Shown here one piece after another: positions 54,506-63,978 of a stretch of 64,000 nucleotides of DNA (positions within the stretch are counted from its first letter, which is position 1; each line of letters opens with the position of its first letter). The position numbers and the translations under genes were made by a program. The stretch is taken from positions 186,001 to 250,000 of the forward strand of contig NZ_JAPWGX010000004.1 in the NCBI RefSeq assembly GCF_027213965.1, given 5' to 3'. Below the pieces are notes generated by a model that did no database searches, was not told the DNA's origin, and worked only from the letters and a program-made list of their open reading frames with translations. Source of the stretch: Maritalea porphyrae (GTDB lineage Bacteria; Pseudomonadota; Alphaproteobacteria; Rhizobiales; Devosiaceae).

Positions 54506-55888
54506 ATGACAGATAGTGTGAAATGTATCTCACCCATTGACGGGTCCCTTTATGCTGAGCGCGAAACGCTGAGCGAAGTCGATGCAACAGCAGCAGTTGA
54601 GCGCGCAAAGTCGGCGCAGGTGGCGTGGGCCGCCCGTCCTCTGAATGAGCGGATTGCGTTGGTGCGGGCCGGCGTTGAAAAAGTCGGTCAGATGAACGAG
54701 AAGATTGTAGAAGAGTTAGCTTGGCAGATGGGTCGCCCTGTACGTTATGGTGGCGAGTTTGGTGGTTTTAACCAACGTGCCTCGCATATGGCAGACATAG
54801 CAGAAGACGCATTGGCTCCGATCGTGGTTGAAGATAGTGGTGAGTTTAATCGCTATATCAAACGCGTGCCGCATGGCGTTGTGTTGGTGGTTGCGCCTTG
54901 GAATTATCCCTATATGACAGCGATTAACACTGTCGCTCCGGCATTGATTGCGGGCAATAGTGTTTTGCTCAAGCATGCGTCGCAAACACTATTGGTTGGC
55001 GAGCGTTTGGCCGAAGCCTTTCACGCAGCGGGCATTCCGGCGGATGTGTTCCAGAATGTGTTCTTAGATCACGGCACAACCTCTGCGCTAATTGCGGCAG
55101 GTTCGTTTGGTTTTGTAAACTTCACCGGATCTGTTGGTGGGGGACAAGCAATGGAACGTGCCGCTGCCGGCACCTTCACCGGCGTTGGCACAGAATTGGG
55201 CGGCAAAGACCCCGGCTATGTGATGGATGATGCGGATGTTGATGCGGCGGTTGAAACGCTGATCGATGGCGCCATGTTCAACTCGGGCCAATGTTGTTGC
55301 GGCATTGAGCGGATATATGTTGCTGAAAACCTATTCGATGAGTTTGTGGCAAAGGCTGTGAAAATTGTTGAAGGCTATAAGCTTGGCAACCCGCTGGATA
55401 AAGAGACCACGATTGGCCCTATGGCCCATGTGCGTTTTGCCGATGAAGTGCGCGCGCAAACCAAGGAAGCGATCGCCGCTGGTGCAAAACCTTTGATTGA
55501 TCCGGCACTGTTCCCACAAGACGATGGTGGCGCTTATTTGATGCCGCAAATACTGGTGGATGTGGATCATTCAATGCGCGTGATGCGGGATGAAAGCTTC
55601 GGCCCAGTTGTTGGTATCATGAAGGTCAAAGATGACGCTGAAGCAATCAGCTTGATGAACGACAGTGAGTTTGGCCTAACCGCATCATTGTGGACCAAAG
55701 ATGTGTCGCGTGCGCAGGCAGTTGGCGATCAGATTGAGACCGGAACGATCTTCATGAACCGCTGCGATTATCTTGACCCGGCTTTGTGCTGGACAGGGTG
55801 CAAGAACACCGGGAAGGGTGGCGGTTTGTCCGTCATTGGCTATCACAACCTTACTCGACCAAAATCATATCATTTGAAGAAGGCGTAA
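54506..55888 (+). CDS. Aldehyde dehydrogenase of the gamma-glutamyl cluster
   Basis: 460 residues. Catalytic cysteine in NSGQCCCGIERIYV and the base in ELGGKDPGYVMDDADVD; NAD-binding WNYPYMTAI and FVNFTGSVGGGQAM. The family fits ALDHs acting on small aldehydes or amino aldehydes. Two bases separate it from the ligase gene, and the Fe-ADH follows 5 bp later, so ligase, ALDH and ADH are translated together. Probable step: oxidation of a gamma-glutamyl-aminoaldehyde to the acid, by analogy with the isopropylamine (Ipu) and PuuC steps. Confidence 0.9.
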   Translation: MTDSVKCISPIDGSLYAERETLSEVDATAAVERAKSAQVAWAARPLNERIALVRAGVEKVGQMNEKIVEELAWQMGRPVRYGGEFGGFNQRASHMADIAEDALAPIVVEDSGEFNRYIKRVPHGVVLVVAPWNYPYMTAINTVAPALIAGNSVLLKHASQTLLVGERLAEAFHAAGIPADVFQNVFLDHGTTSALIAAGSFGFVNFTGSVGGGQAMERAAAGTFTGVGTELGGKDPGYVMDDADVDAAVETLIDGAMFNSGQCCCGIERIYVAENLFDEFVAKAVKIVEGYKLGNPLDKETTIGPMAHVRFADEVRAQTKEAIAAGAKPLIDPALFPQDDGGAYLMPQILVDVDHSMRVMRDESFGPVVGIMKVKDDAEAISLMNDSEFGLTASLWTKDVSRAQAVGDQIETGTIFMNRCDYLDPALCWTGCKNTGKGGGLSVIGYHNLTRPKSYHLKKA

Positions 55889-55893
55889 CGACG

Positions 55894-57039
55894 ATGTTGT
55901 TGCAAGGAAATTGGAACTATCCGACCCCGATCCGTTTTGGCGCTGGTCGCATCTCAGAAATTGCTAACGCATGTGCCGCAGTTGGCATCAAAAAACCCTT
56001 GCTCGTGAGTGACAAGGGCTTGGCCAATTTGCCGATCACCACCAGCACGCTTGATCTGCTGGAGGCTGCAGGCCTTGGCCGTGCGATGTTTTCTGATGTG
56101 GATCCAAACCCTAGCGAATTGAATGCTGAGGCTGGATTAAAGCAATATCGCGAAGGCGGCCACGATGGCGTTATTGCGTTTGGCGGTGGTTCTGCCCTGG
56201 ATTTGGGTAAAGTGATCGCCTTTATGTCTGGTCAAACCCGCCCCCTTTGGGACTTTGAAGATGTGGGTGACTGGTGGACGCGCGCTGATGTTGATGGCAT
56301 TGCGCCCATCGTTGCGGTGCCAACGACAGCGGGCACTGGATCTGAAGTTGGCCGTGCCTCAATCATCACCAATTCGGTGACACATGAGAAGAAGATCATC
56401 TTCCACCCAAAAATCCTTCCTGGTGTGGTGATTTGTGATCCCGAGCTTTCAGTAGGTATGCCTAAGTTCATTACGGCGGGTACCGGCATGGACGCGTTTG
56501 CCCATTGTTTGGAAGCATTTTGTTCGCCCCATTATCACCCCATGAGCCAAGGTATTGCGCTTGAAGGTCTGCGGTTGGTGAAGGAGTATTTGCCACGAGC
56601 ATACGCAGACGGATCAGACATTGAAGCGCGCTCGCATATGATGTCGGCAGCGGCGATGGGCTCAACCGCCTTTCAAAAAGGCTTGGGCGCGATCCATGCA
56701 CTCTCTCATCCGATTGGTGCAGTGCACAACACCCATCACGGCACAACCAATGCTGTGGTTATGCAACCGGTTTTGACCTTCAACCGTTCAGCCGTTGAAG
56801 GTCGATTGACCGACGCTGCGAATTATCTTGGTATCGCTGGCGGCTACGAAGGTTTCTACAATTATGTTGGCGAATTGAACGACAGCCTCGGTATTCCAAA
56901 AAATCTCACAGAATTGGGCGTGACAAATCCGGATATGGATCAACTCACCAAATCAGCGCTACAAGACCCGAGCACGGGCGGTAACCCCATTGAAATGAAT
57001 TACGAAAACACGTTGCAGTTGTTGAAAGCTTGTTTCTAG
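55894..57039 (+). CDS. Iron-containing alcohol dehydrogenase
   Basis: 381 residues from the ATG at 55894 (MLLQGNWNYPTPIRFG, the family-typical beginning); the frame is open further upstream inside the ALDH gene. GGGSALDLGKVIAFM binds nucleotide; metal site residues are in GTGMDAFAHCLEAFCSPHYHPM and HPIGAVHNTHHGTTNAV (conserved histidines). Type III ADHs use Fe2+ and NAD(P)+. In this operon it could oxidise a primary alcohol of a gamma-glutamyl-aminoalcohol or reduce its aldehyde. Followed by a clear terminator. Confidence 0.92.
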   Translation: MLLQGNWNYPTPIRFGAGRISEIANACAAVGIKKPLLVSDKGLANLPITTSTLDLLEAAGLGRAMFSDVDPNPSELNAEAGLKQYREGGHDGVIAFGGGSALDLGKVIAFMSGQTRPLWDFEDVGDWWTRADVDGIAPIVAVPTTAGTGSEVGRASIITNSVTHEKKIIFHPKILPGVVICDPELSVGMPKFITAGTGMDAFAHCLEAFCSPHYHPMSQGIALEGLRLVKEYLPRAYADGSDIEARSHMMSAAAMGSTAFQKGLGAIHALSHPIGAVHNTHHGTTNAVVMQPVLTFNRSAVEGRLTDAANYLGIAGGYEGFYNYVGELNDSLGIPKNLTELGVTNPDMDQLTKSALQDPSTGGNPIEMNYENTLQLLKACF

Positions 57040-57077
57040 TCAATATCCCTGGTCGTTTCCCTTAAACGACAAACTTG

Positions 57078-57107
57078 AAGCCGATCCGTTTTGGATCGGC
57101 TTTTTTT
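57078..57107 (+). terminator. Intrinsic terminator of the gamma-glutamyl cluster
   Basis: Stem GCCGATCC / GGATCGGC with loop GTTTT and a run of seven T's directly after. Lies 40 bp after the Fe-ADH stop, between convergent operons. The A-rich 5' side pairs partly with the T run. Confidence 0.92.
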
Positions 57108-57273
57108 GTGCGGTTTACATGTCGACAGAAATGAGCAGATCGGCAGGGTTTGCGCTTGCTGCATCTGTGGCCGTGCAATCCAAGCTTGGATGCATTTTCT
57201 CGGATTGCGACGTTGCTTAAGCCCAATGTGAAGGCAGCTGGAATTGGGTGGTGGTGAGCTGACGCAAGGAGCG

Positions 57274-58128
57274 TCAGCCCTCTTTCTTTTGAAACAAGAG
57301 CGATGCGATGCCCAACAGGGCCGAAACCACAATCAGCAACAGTGATACCGCGTTGAGCACTGGTGTTGAACCTTGCTTCAAACGGTCAAACATAGTGATG
57401 GTTAGCGGTGCATCGGAGCCAACGAGCATCAGTGTTGTGTTGAAGTTTTCAAAGCTCATCAAAATTGCAACCACAGCGGCGCCTGCGATGGCGGGCATTA
57501 AAAACGGCAAAGTGATCTGACGGACAGCGCCCCATTTGCTCGCGCCTAGATTTAGGGCCGCTTCTTCAAGCGAGCGGTCGAATTTTTCAAGTCGCGCCGA
57601 AATAACCAGCGTTGCAAAGGTGGCGATAAAGCTGAATTGGCCAAGGATAACCAGCGGTAAACCGGGGCGTAGCCCATCGAACCACATGCCCGTTGCGTCT
57701 TCTAAATTGTTGGCGACGGTGTTGGAGAACACCAGAATTGATATGCCCAAAATGATGCCGGGAATGATGAGCGGTAACAGCATCAAAATGTACAAAAACT
57801 CTTTGAACTTAAAGTCGTAGCGTACGAACAGAAATGCGTTGGAGGTGCCAACCGCGATCGAGAGCATTGAAACCCAAAAGGCGACAAATAGTGATGTGCC
57901 TATCGACTTTATGATCGAGCGTTCGTTGAAGACGCCGATATACGGTGATTCATCACCAAAGAACCATGCCCATGTGAACCCTTCCCAAGGAAGGGATGGG
58001 AACACACTATCATTGAAGGCGAACGCGCAAACAACTGTTAGCGGCAGTGCCAAATAGATGAAGAACAGGGTGACATATACGCGATATGTCCATTTGAACG
58101 TTTTGGATTGTGGGATCGTTGCTATCAT
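57274..58128 (-). CDS. potC: Polyamine-type ABC transporter permease
   Basis: 284 residues, six helices, with the EAA loop segment LEEAALNLGASKWGAVRQITLPFLMP. Belongs to the PotC family (paired with PotB). It ends the potDABC-like operon on the minus strand, converging with the Fe-ADH gene. Overlap: starts 1 bp after the potB gene ends. Confidence 0.9.
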   Translation of the reverse strand: MIATIPQSKTFKWTYRVYVTLFFIYLALPLTVVCAFAFNDSVFPSLPWEGFTWAWFFGDESPYIGVFNERSIIKSIGTSLFVAFWVSMLSIAVGTSNAFLFVRYDFKFKEFLYILMLLPLIIPGIILGISILVFSNTVANNLEDATGMWFDGLRPGLPLVILGQFSFIATFATLVISARLEKFDRSLEEAALNLGASKWGAVRQITLPFLMPAIAGAAVVAILMSFENFNTTLMLVGSDAPLTITMFDRLKQGSTPVLNAVSLLLIVVSALLGIASLLFQKKEG

Positions 58129-58129
58129 T

Positions 58130-58993
58130 TTACCGCCCCACTGTATCGGTTAAGGATTGGCGTGAAAGCTTAAGCCCTGCCCACACAATGGCCGACGATA
58201 GACCTAGCAACAAGAAGCCAAAGGCGGAACCCAACTCCCAGTTAAAGCGCGTGATGAATTGGCTATAAATCAAGCCCGTGAACCACAGGCTATCTTTACC
58301 GCCCAGCAGGATGGGCGTGAGGTAATTGCCAAGCGAAAGCATGAACACCACGATACAGCCCGACACAATGCCGGGCATGGCGTGGGGGATGATGATTTCG
58401 CGCAAGATTGAAATGCCATTGCCGCCCAAATCGTAGGCGGCTTCGATGTAGCTATCATCAAGGCTATCAAGGGTTGTGACCAGCGGCACCACCATGAACA
58501 ACATGGATGTGTAAACCAACCCGATCATGATCGCGGCATCATTATAAAGGAATTCAACCGGGCCTGAGAGCACACCGATATATTGCAGAAAGCTTGAGAA
58601 TATCCCGGTTTCCCGGAGCAAAATCATCCAGCCAAATGTGCGCACAAGTTCGCTGACCCAAAAGGGGATCAGGCACATCAAAAACAGAGTGGTTTTGGTG
58701 CGGCCACGGGTAAGTTTGGCGATGTAGTAGGCAACAGGAAAGCCGACCACCAAAGTCAGGAACGTTGCGGCGATGGACATAAAGGCGGTGCGGGCAAATG
58801 TGTTCCAATATAGGGGTTCGGTGAAGAACACCATATAGTTGCCCAGGCCCGTCACATATTGGCGAACCCCGGTTTTAACGCTGATGGAAACCAAAAACAT
58901 GCCGATATGCGGCACAATGATCAGGAGCAAAAGCCAGAGCATTAGCGGCGTCATCAACAGATAGAGGCCGAGGCGAGATTGGGCTTGCGTCAT
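58130..58993 (-). CDS. potB: Polyamine-type ABC transporter permease
   Basis: 287 residues, six helices, EAA loop YIEAAYDLGGNGISILREIIIPHAMP. Typical PotB partner. It begins one base after the ATPase gene stop. The ligand class is that of spermidine/putrescine-like cations but is not certain. Confidence 0.9.
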   Translation of the reverse strand: MTQAQSRLGLYLLMTPLMLWLLLLIIVPHIGMFLVSISVKTGVRQYVTGLGNYMVFFTEPLYWNTFARTAFMSIAATFLTLVVGFPVAYYIAKLTRGRTKTTLFLMCLIPFWVSELVRTFGWMILLRETGIFSSFLQYIGVLSGPVEFLYNDAAIMIGLVYTSMLFMVVPLVTTLDSLDDSYIEAAYDLGGNGISILREIIIPHAMPGIVSGCIVVFMLSLGNYLTPILLGGKDSLWFTGLIYSQFITRFNWELGSAFGFLLLGLSSAIVWAGLKLSRQSLTDTVGR

Positions 58994-58994
58994 C

Positions 58995-60113
58995 TTATGC
59001 TCCCGCCGCGTAGCAGCGGGTTTGTGCCGCTTCCCAGCCGATAAATATTTTGTCGCCTTTGTTCAGATCGCGGAACTCGCCGGTTTGGGGAATAGCGACA
59101 TTCATTTCGCCGCCAGACTTTTCTTCGCGTAAAATGATGTGGCTGTTCGCGCCGTTAAACAGGATGTTTTCAACAATGCCGGTGTTTAGGTTTTCAATGC
59201 CGCCAAATTTATCGGCTTCTGTTGCAAGTCGCACCGCTTCTGGACGCACGAACACTTCTGCCTTATCGCCTTTTTGCATTTTGGCGACTGGGCTGATGCC
59301 TTTGAGTTCCATACCGTCTTGGGTAACTAAGGTTACCGCGTCGCCAAAGGCAGCGTCTACGGTTGCCGTGAACTTATTGGCTTCGCCAACAAAGCCGGCC
59401 ACAAATGCGGTGTTGGGGGCATAGTAGAGTTCGCGGGCGCTGCCCACTTGCTCAAATTCACCATGGTTCATCACCGCAATTTGGTCGCTCATCACAAGCG
59501 CCTCAGATTGATCGTGGGTGATGTAAACAAAGGTGGTGTTGAACTCTGATTGTAAGGTTTTCAACTCAATTTTCATGTGTTCGCGCAGCTTTAAGTCAAG
59601 CGCGCCAAGCGGTTCATCGAGCAGCAAAACATCGGGTTCTAGAACCATGCAGCGGGCAATGGCCACGCGCTGTTTTTGACCGCCAGAAAGCTGGCTGATT
59701 TGGCGTGATCCAACACCGGGTAAGCCGACCCGGGCAAGCACGGTTTCAACCCGTTTGGCTATCTCTTCACGCGGGACACCTCGTTGACGCAGGCCGAAAC
59801 CCACATTTGCTTCGATGTCCATCATGGGGAACAGTGCTAGATGTTGAAACACCATAGAGACTGGTCGCTTGTTGGGGGGCACCCCAATCATTGAATTGCC
59901 TTTGATCAGCAAATCGCCGCTTGATGCTTCTTGAAAGCCAGCGATCATGCGCAAAAGTGTGGTTTTGCCACAACCTGATGGGCCTAAGATGGAGAAAAAT
60001 GTGCCTTTTGGCACGCCAAAACTTACGTCTTTTACGGCTCTGAACCCGCTAAAGTCTTTGTTGAGTTTGCGGCATTCAAGATCGAATTGTGCGTCAGCGT
60101 CCGTCTGGGTCAT
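58995..60113 (-). CDS. potA: Polyamine-type ABC transporter ATPase
   Basis: 372 residues. Walker A GPSGCGKTTLLRM, signature LSGGQKQRVAIARCM, Walker B VLLLDEPLGALD; C-terminal TOBE domain (about 285-370). PotA-like in length and order. 68 bp separate it from potD. Confidence 0.93.
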   Translation of the reverse strand: MTQTDADAQFDLECRKLNKDFSGFRAVKDVSFGVPKGTFFSILGPSGCGKTTLLRMIAGFQEASSGDLLIKGNSMIGVPPNKRPVSMVFQHLALFPMMDIEANVGFGLRQRGVPREEIAKRVETVLARVGLPGVGSRQISQLSGGQKQRVAIARCMVLEPDVLLLDEPLGALDLKLREHMKIELKTLQSEFNTTFVYITHDQSEALVMSDQIAVMNHGEFEQVGSARELYYAPNTAFVAGFVGEANKFTATVDAAFGDAVTLVTQDGMELKGISPVAKMQKGDKAEVFVRPEAVRLATEADKFGGIENLNTGIVENILFNGANSHIILREEKSGGEMNVAIPQTGEFRDLNKGDKIFIGWEAAQTRCYAAGA

Positions 60114-60181
60114 TTGTGCTCCAACAATATGAGAAGAGGCGCGAAATCGCGCCCCTTCAATTGGTTTGCCTGAAAGTGAGG

Positions 60182-61249
60182 TTACTTGGCCGCGTTAACG
60201 CGATCAAGCACTGCACCTTCGAGCGTTTCAAGATTTGCTGGAACTGTTGGGTACCACTTGATGTTGTCGATTGCCGCTTGTGGGAAGCTTGCTTGGTAAC
60301 GGGCTTTAAGTGCCTCATCCACGCCTGCATCGCCACCCTGAGAAGCGGTGAAATTGCCTGCAGCTGTTGTGATCATTGCAGCAATTTCAGGTTGCATTAC
60401 AAAGTTGATCCAAGCGTATGCAGCTTCATCTGCGCGGCCACGTTTTGGCATTGCAAATGTATCGATCCAACCCAAAGCACCTGCAGTTGGTGCAACAAAG
60501 GTGATGTCAGCATCGTCTGCATTCAAAGACCAACCGCCTGTATCCCAAGCCATGGCTGCAACCACTTCGCCTGAGCGAAGAAGGTTTTTGATCTCGTCGC
60601 CGCCACCCCAATAGGTTTTGACGTTTGACTTACATTCGATCAATTTTGCTTCAACTTGAGACAGGATGTCTTTGTAAGCTGCTTCGTCATTATAGGCTGC
60701 GAATGGGTCAAGACCCATTGAGAATGCAAAGCCGATCAGTGTTGGGCGCTTCAAGCGATAAGACACTTTGCCGGCAACAGAGGCGTCACAAAGATCCAAA
60801 TAGTCTTTAACTTGACCAGCTTTTGCGGTGTTGACCACAAGGCCAGATGTGCCCCAAACGTGTGGTACGCCATATACATCGCTGCCGATCATGGTGTTGC
60901 CTTTTGTGGCTTCCAACATGGATGGGATGAATTGGCTTGCATCGATTTTTGAAAGGTCGATCGGTTTATAAATGTCGAACTCGGCTTGTGCGCCAGCAAT
61001 TCGGTCTTGGCTAGGCTGAGCAAGGTCAAAACCGCCGCCATTGGTTGCGCGCAGCTTTGCGACCATTTCTTCGTTGTTTGATTTGGTCACTTCAACAGTG
61101 TGGCCGGTTTCTGCTTCAAACAATGCAACAACATTTTCAGGTGCATAGCCGCCCCAGGTCAAAAGACGCAATGTTTCCGCTTGTGCGGCTGATGCACTCA
61201 ATACACCAGCGGCAAGCAAGGCGATGCCTGATGATAGAATCTTGTTCAT
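60182..61249 (-). CDS. potD: Polyamine-type periplasmic binding protein
   Basis: 355 residues with signal peptide (cleavage about after SASAAQA, residue 24). PotD/PotF features: LRLLTWGGYAPENVVALFEAETGH and the AWDTGGWSLNADDADITFVAP segment. First gene of the operon, with GGAGTG before the ATG. Because the GS-like ligase cluster lies next door, it may bring in an amine for that route, but the ligand is unproven. Confidence 0.93.
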   Translation of the reverse strand: MNKILSSGIALLAAGVLSASAAQAETLRLLTWGGYAPENVVALFEAETGHTVEVTKSNNEEMVAKLRATNGGGFDLAQPSQDRIAGAQAEFDIYKPIDLSKIDASQFIPSMLEATKGNTMIGSDVYGVPHVWGTSGLVVNTAKAGQVKDYLDLCDASVAGKVSYRLKRPTLIGFAFSMGLDPFAAYNDEAAYKDILSQVEAKLIECKSNVKTYWGGGDEIKNLLRSGEVVAAMAWDTGGWSLNADDADITFVAPTAGALGWIDTFAMPKRGRADEAAYAWINFVMQPEIAAMITTAAGNFTASQGGDAGVDEALKARYQASFPQAAIDNIKWYPTVPANLETLEGAVLDRVNAAK

Positions 61250-61554
61250 GATTTCACTCCACTTAGGTCAGGCTTTCAACGCTAGGCAGAATTGCCGCGC
61301 GAGCCCCTTTTTGTTCTCGTTGCGCCACTTGAAGCGCGGGTGGAGAGATAAACTTCTACCTTTGCACTTTTGTGACAATCTGAAGAGTTTCATTCAAGTA
61401 TCTGTGTGTTGTCAAGAATTTATCAGAACTTTCTCTACAGAACCTGTGGTTGTGTTCAATTTGTTTCAGGAAACTGAGTGTTTGGACAAACAAAAAGGGA
61501 GGCCGCTGAAAATCAGCGCCTCCCATTGCGTCTTTTCGTTTTGATTGATTTTAC
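61250..61554. promoter_or_regulatory. 305-bp region between potD and the ABC ATPase gene
   Basis: AT-rich leader of potD. A TTGACA on the minus strand (61410-61415) is a possible -35 of potD but I could not place a good -10. The right part holds the terminator of the ABC ATPase gene at 61492-61524. Nothing else was recognised. Confidence 0.5.
61492..61524 (-). terminator. Intrinsic terminator downstream of the sugar-ABC ATPase gene
   Basis: On the minus strand the stem GGGAGGCGCTGA pairs with TCAGCGGCCTCCC (one bulged C), loop TTT, and is followed by a TTTTTG run. It lies 31 bp after the stop of the ATPase gene. Confidence 0.88.
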
Positions 61555-62634
61555 TTAATTCAGCCGAAGGCCACTTTTGGCATCAAACAGGCTAATCGCG
61601 TCTTGGTCGAAATCAATATTGAACTGATCGCCAACCTCAACGCGTTTGCGGGCGGCTTCGCGGATGGTGAAACTATGTTCGCCAACCTTTGCGGTAATAT
61701 ATGTGTCTGATCCGGTGCGCTCAATGGCTGTTGCTGTGACGGGTTGGCTGAGCATTCCCTTGTCTTTTGCAACAACACGGATTTCTTCGGGCCGAATGCC
61801 CAAAATGGCCTCGCCATCAAAACTGAGATCGGCTTTAGATAGCTGGCTGTCGTCTCCAGCAATAGAAATTTTGTCAGCGCCTTTTGACACGACTGGTAAA
61901 AGGTTCATCGGCGGTGAACCCATAAAGCCAGCTACATAGGTGTTTGCTGGCTTATAGTACACCTCGTCTGGGGTGCCGATCTGTTGGATATGCCCGTCTT
62001 TTAGAATGCAAATGCGGGTGGCCAGTGTCATGGCTTCGATTTGATCGTGGGTCACATAAACAATTGATGCGTTGACGCGTTGGTGCAGGCTTTTGATTTC
62101 GGCGCGCATTTCAACGCGCAGTTTTGCATCCAAGTTGGAAAGCGGTTCATCGAACAGATAAAGCTTTGGGTTCCGCACCAGGGCGCGGCCCATGGCGACG
62201 CGTTGGCGTTGGCCGCCGGAAAGGGCGCTTGGTTTGCGGTCGAGCAGTTGGTCGAGCTGTAAAATCTCAGCGACGCGCTGCAGCTGCTTTTGCTGTTCTT
62301 TTTTAGCAGTGCCGCGCACTTTCAGGCCAAAGGTGATGTTTTCGCCAACCGACATGGTTGGATAAAGCGCATAAGATTGAAACACCATGGCAATGTCGCG
62401 TTCGCCCGGCGGGGTTTGCGTCATGTCTTTGCCGCCAATTTTGATCGCGCCTTCATTGATCGTTTCAAGGCCCGCAATGCAATTGAGCAATGTGGATTTG
62501 CCGCAGCCCGAAGGTCCCAGCAGGACTAAAAACTCGGCTTCTTCCATCTCAATATTGATATCGTGTAGCACTTCAACTGAACCATAGTTCTTTTTGAGGT
62601 TGCTGATTTGCAGGACCTTTTTGGGATCGCTCAC
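61555..62634 (-). CDS. MalK/UgpC/MsmK-type sugar ABC transporter ATPase
   Basis: 359 residues. Walker [13 protein letters not shown], signature [15 protein letters not shown], Walker [17 protein letters not shown], His-loop VTHDQIEAM and a C-terminal TOBE/MalK regulatory domain (about 240-355). It starts in the end of the LacI gene (ATGA overlap), so it is controlled with it. The matching permeases and binding protein are not in the window; they probably lie right of it. Confidence 0.93.
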   Translation of the reverse strand: MSDPKKVLQISNLKKNYGSVEVLHDINIEMEEAEFLVLLGPSGCGKSTLLNCIAGLETINEGAIKIGGKDMTQTPPGERDIAMVFQSYALYPTMSVGENITFGLKVRGTAKKEQQKQLQRVAEILQLDQLLDRKPSALSGGQRQRVAMGRALVRNPKLYLFDEPLSNLDAKLRVEMRAEIKSLHQRVNASIVYVTHDQIEAMTLATRICILKDGHIQQIGTPDEVYYKPANTYVAGFMGSPPMNLLPVVSKGADKISIAGDDSQLSKADLSFDGEAILGIRPEEIRVVAKDKGMLSQPVTATAIERTGSDTYITAKVGEHSFTIREAARKRVEVGDQFNIDFDQDAISLFDAKSGLRLN

Positions 62635-63653
62635 GATCTGCTCCTTTTTGGGGCGCTGGTTGATGTTCTGACGATCAGATCAACCGGTACGACTTTTTGC
62701 AATTGGTCAATTGGGGTGCCGCGGATCAGATCAATCACCATTTTGGCGATTTCTGTACCTGCGTCGCGAATGGGTGCGCGCGTAACCGTCAGGGCAACCG
62801 AAAAGTTCTCGGTTTTTAGCGAGGACAGTCCATCGTCGTGGGTGATGATGGAAATGTCTTTGCCAATTTCCAAGCCCATTTCGCGGATGCGGCGCTGTGC
62901 GCCAACTGTGACCAGCGTTGAAGAACACAAGAATGCAGTTGGCCGGTCATCAAGTTCGAGCAAGGCTTGGGCATGGCGGTAGCCATATTCCTCAGTCATG
63001 TGATCGTGATGAATGAGCTGCGGTGTGGTTTTGAGGCCAAATTCTTTGTGTGCACGCGTATAGCCGTCCAAACGTTGCTTGGCGAACATCAAATCCGCCG
63101 CGCCGTTTAACAAGCCGATGCGCGTATGCCCCAATTCGAGCAGCAGTTTTGTCGCATCATAAAACGCGCCTTCATTGTCGATGTCGTAGAAGCCATAAGG
63201 CAGGTCGGTTTCGCAGCGACCATGTACAATAAAGGGGAAGTTGAGTTTTGATAGAACTGCAATGCGTTCGTCGTGTGCTTTTGGCGCGGAAATCACAAAA
63301 CCATCTACTTTGCCGATTTGGGCAAAGCGCTGATAGGTTTGTGGGTTGTCTGCTGCGGTTAGCACCACATCATTGTCGTAGGTTGCGAGCTTTTTGGTGA
63401 AGGCGGCAAGGAAATCGGCAAAGTGCGGATCAACCAGCAAATCGTCGTGGTGGGGCAAAACAATGCCGATGGCATCGGCGCGGCCTGTGGCCAAACGCCT
63501 GGCGCTTGAATTGGGTCGATAGTTGAGCTTTTGCGCCGCTTCAAGCACCCGCGTGCGGGTGGCTTGATTGACCGTAGAATAATTGTTCAACGCCCGAGAA
63601 ACCGTGGCCTGCGAAAGGCCAAGATGTTCTGCCAGTGATTTTAGATTTGCCAC
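62631..63653 (-). CDS. LacI-family transcriptional regulator
   Basis: 340 residues from a GTG at 63653 that follows GGAGGA by 4 nt; the ATG 17 codons upstream gives a non-homologous extension. Helix-turn-helix VANLKSLAEHLGLSQATVSRALNNYSTV-type start (read in parts: LKSLAEHLGLSQATVSR), hinge, then a periplasmic-binding-protein-like effector domain (about 60-330). It probably represses a sugar-use operon. Twin palindromic operators lie upstream. The overlap with the ATPase gene couples regulator and transporter. Confidence 0.93.
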   Translation of the reverse strand: MANLKSLAEHLGLSQATVSRALNNYSTVNQATRTRVLEAAQKLNYRPNSSARRLATGRADAIGIVLPHHDDLLVDPHFADFLAAFTKKLATYDNDVVLTAADNPQTYQRFAQIGKVDGFVISAPKAHDERIAVLSKLNFPFIVHGRCETDLPYGFYDIDNEGAFYDATKLLLELGHTRIGLLNGAADLMFAKQRLDGYTRAHKEFGLKTTPQLIHHDHMTEEYGYRHAQALLELDDRPTAFLCSSTLVTVGAQRRIREMGLEIGKDISIITHDDGLSSLKTENFSVALTVTRAPIRDAGTEIAKMVIDLIRGTPIDQLQKVVPVDLIVRTSTSAPKRSRS

Positions 63654-63705
63654 AACGTCCTCCTTCCTCCACGACTCCCATTTGGCGATCAATTGCGCAA
63701 TCATT

Positions 63706-63717
63706 GAAAGCGCTTTC
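63706..63717. promoter_or_regulatory. LacI-type operator, site 1 (GAAAGCGCTTTC)
   Basis: A perfect 12-bp palindrome with the central CG pair usual for LacI-family sites, 52 bp before the lacI start. It would allow autorepression. Same core as the site at 63912-63923. Confidence 0.82.
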
Positions 63718-63909
63718 TAAGCCATTTCATATTTCTGAATTGTTGTTTTGGCAAGCCCCGACAAATGTCAATTTTTGATCCTATCTGAATTTTTGTAAAA
63801 TTAGATTGTAAAATCAACATTTTATCGAATTCATATCTAGTTGTTCATGATTGTGTTCTCGGACAAGATGAAAATTCCTTCTTGACAGAAATGGATTCAT
63901 TTACAATTG

Positions 63910-63925
63910 TTGAAAGCGCTTTCAA
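63910..63925. promoter_or_regulatory. LacI-type operator, site 2 (TTGAAAGCGCTTTCAA)
   Basis: Perfect 16-bp palindrome with the same 12-bp core as site 1, about 205 bp away and 53 bp before the divergent ATG at 63979. Two sites with one spacing suggest DNA looping or separate control of both directions. Between the sites (63718-63909) the DNA is AT-rich, with no gene. Confidence 0.85.
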
Positions 63926-63978
63926 TGATTGTTTGGCCGAATCCATTTGCGGGTTTGGAAATTTGAGTAGGGATGAGA

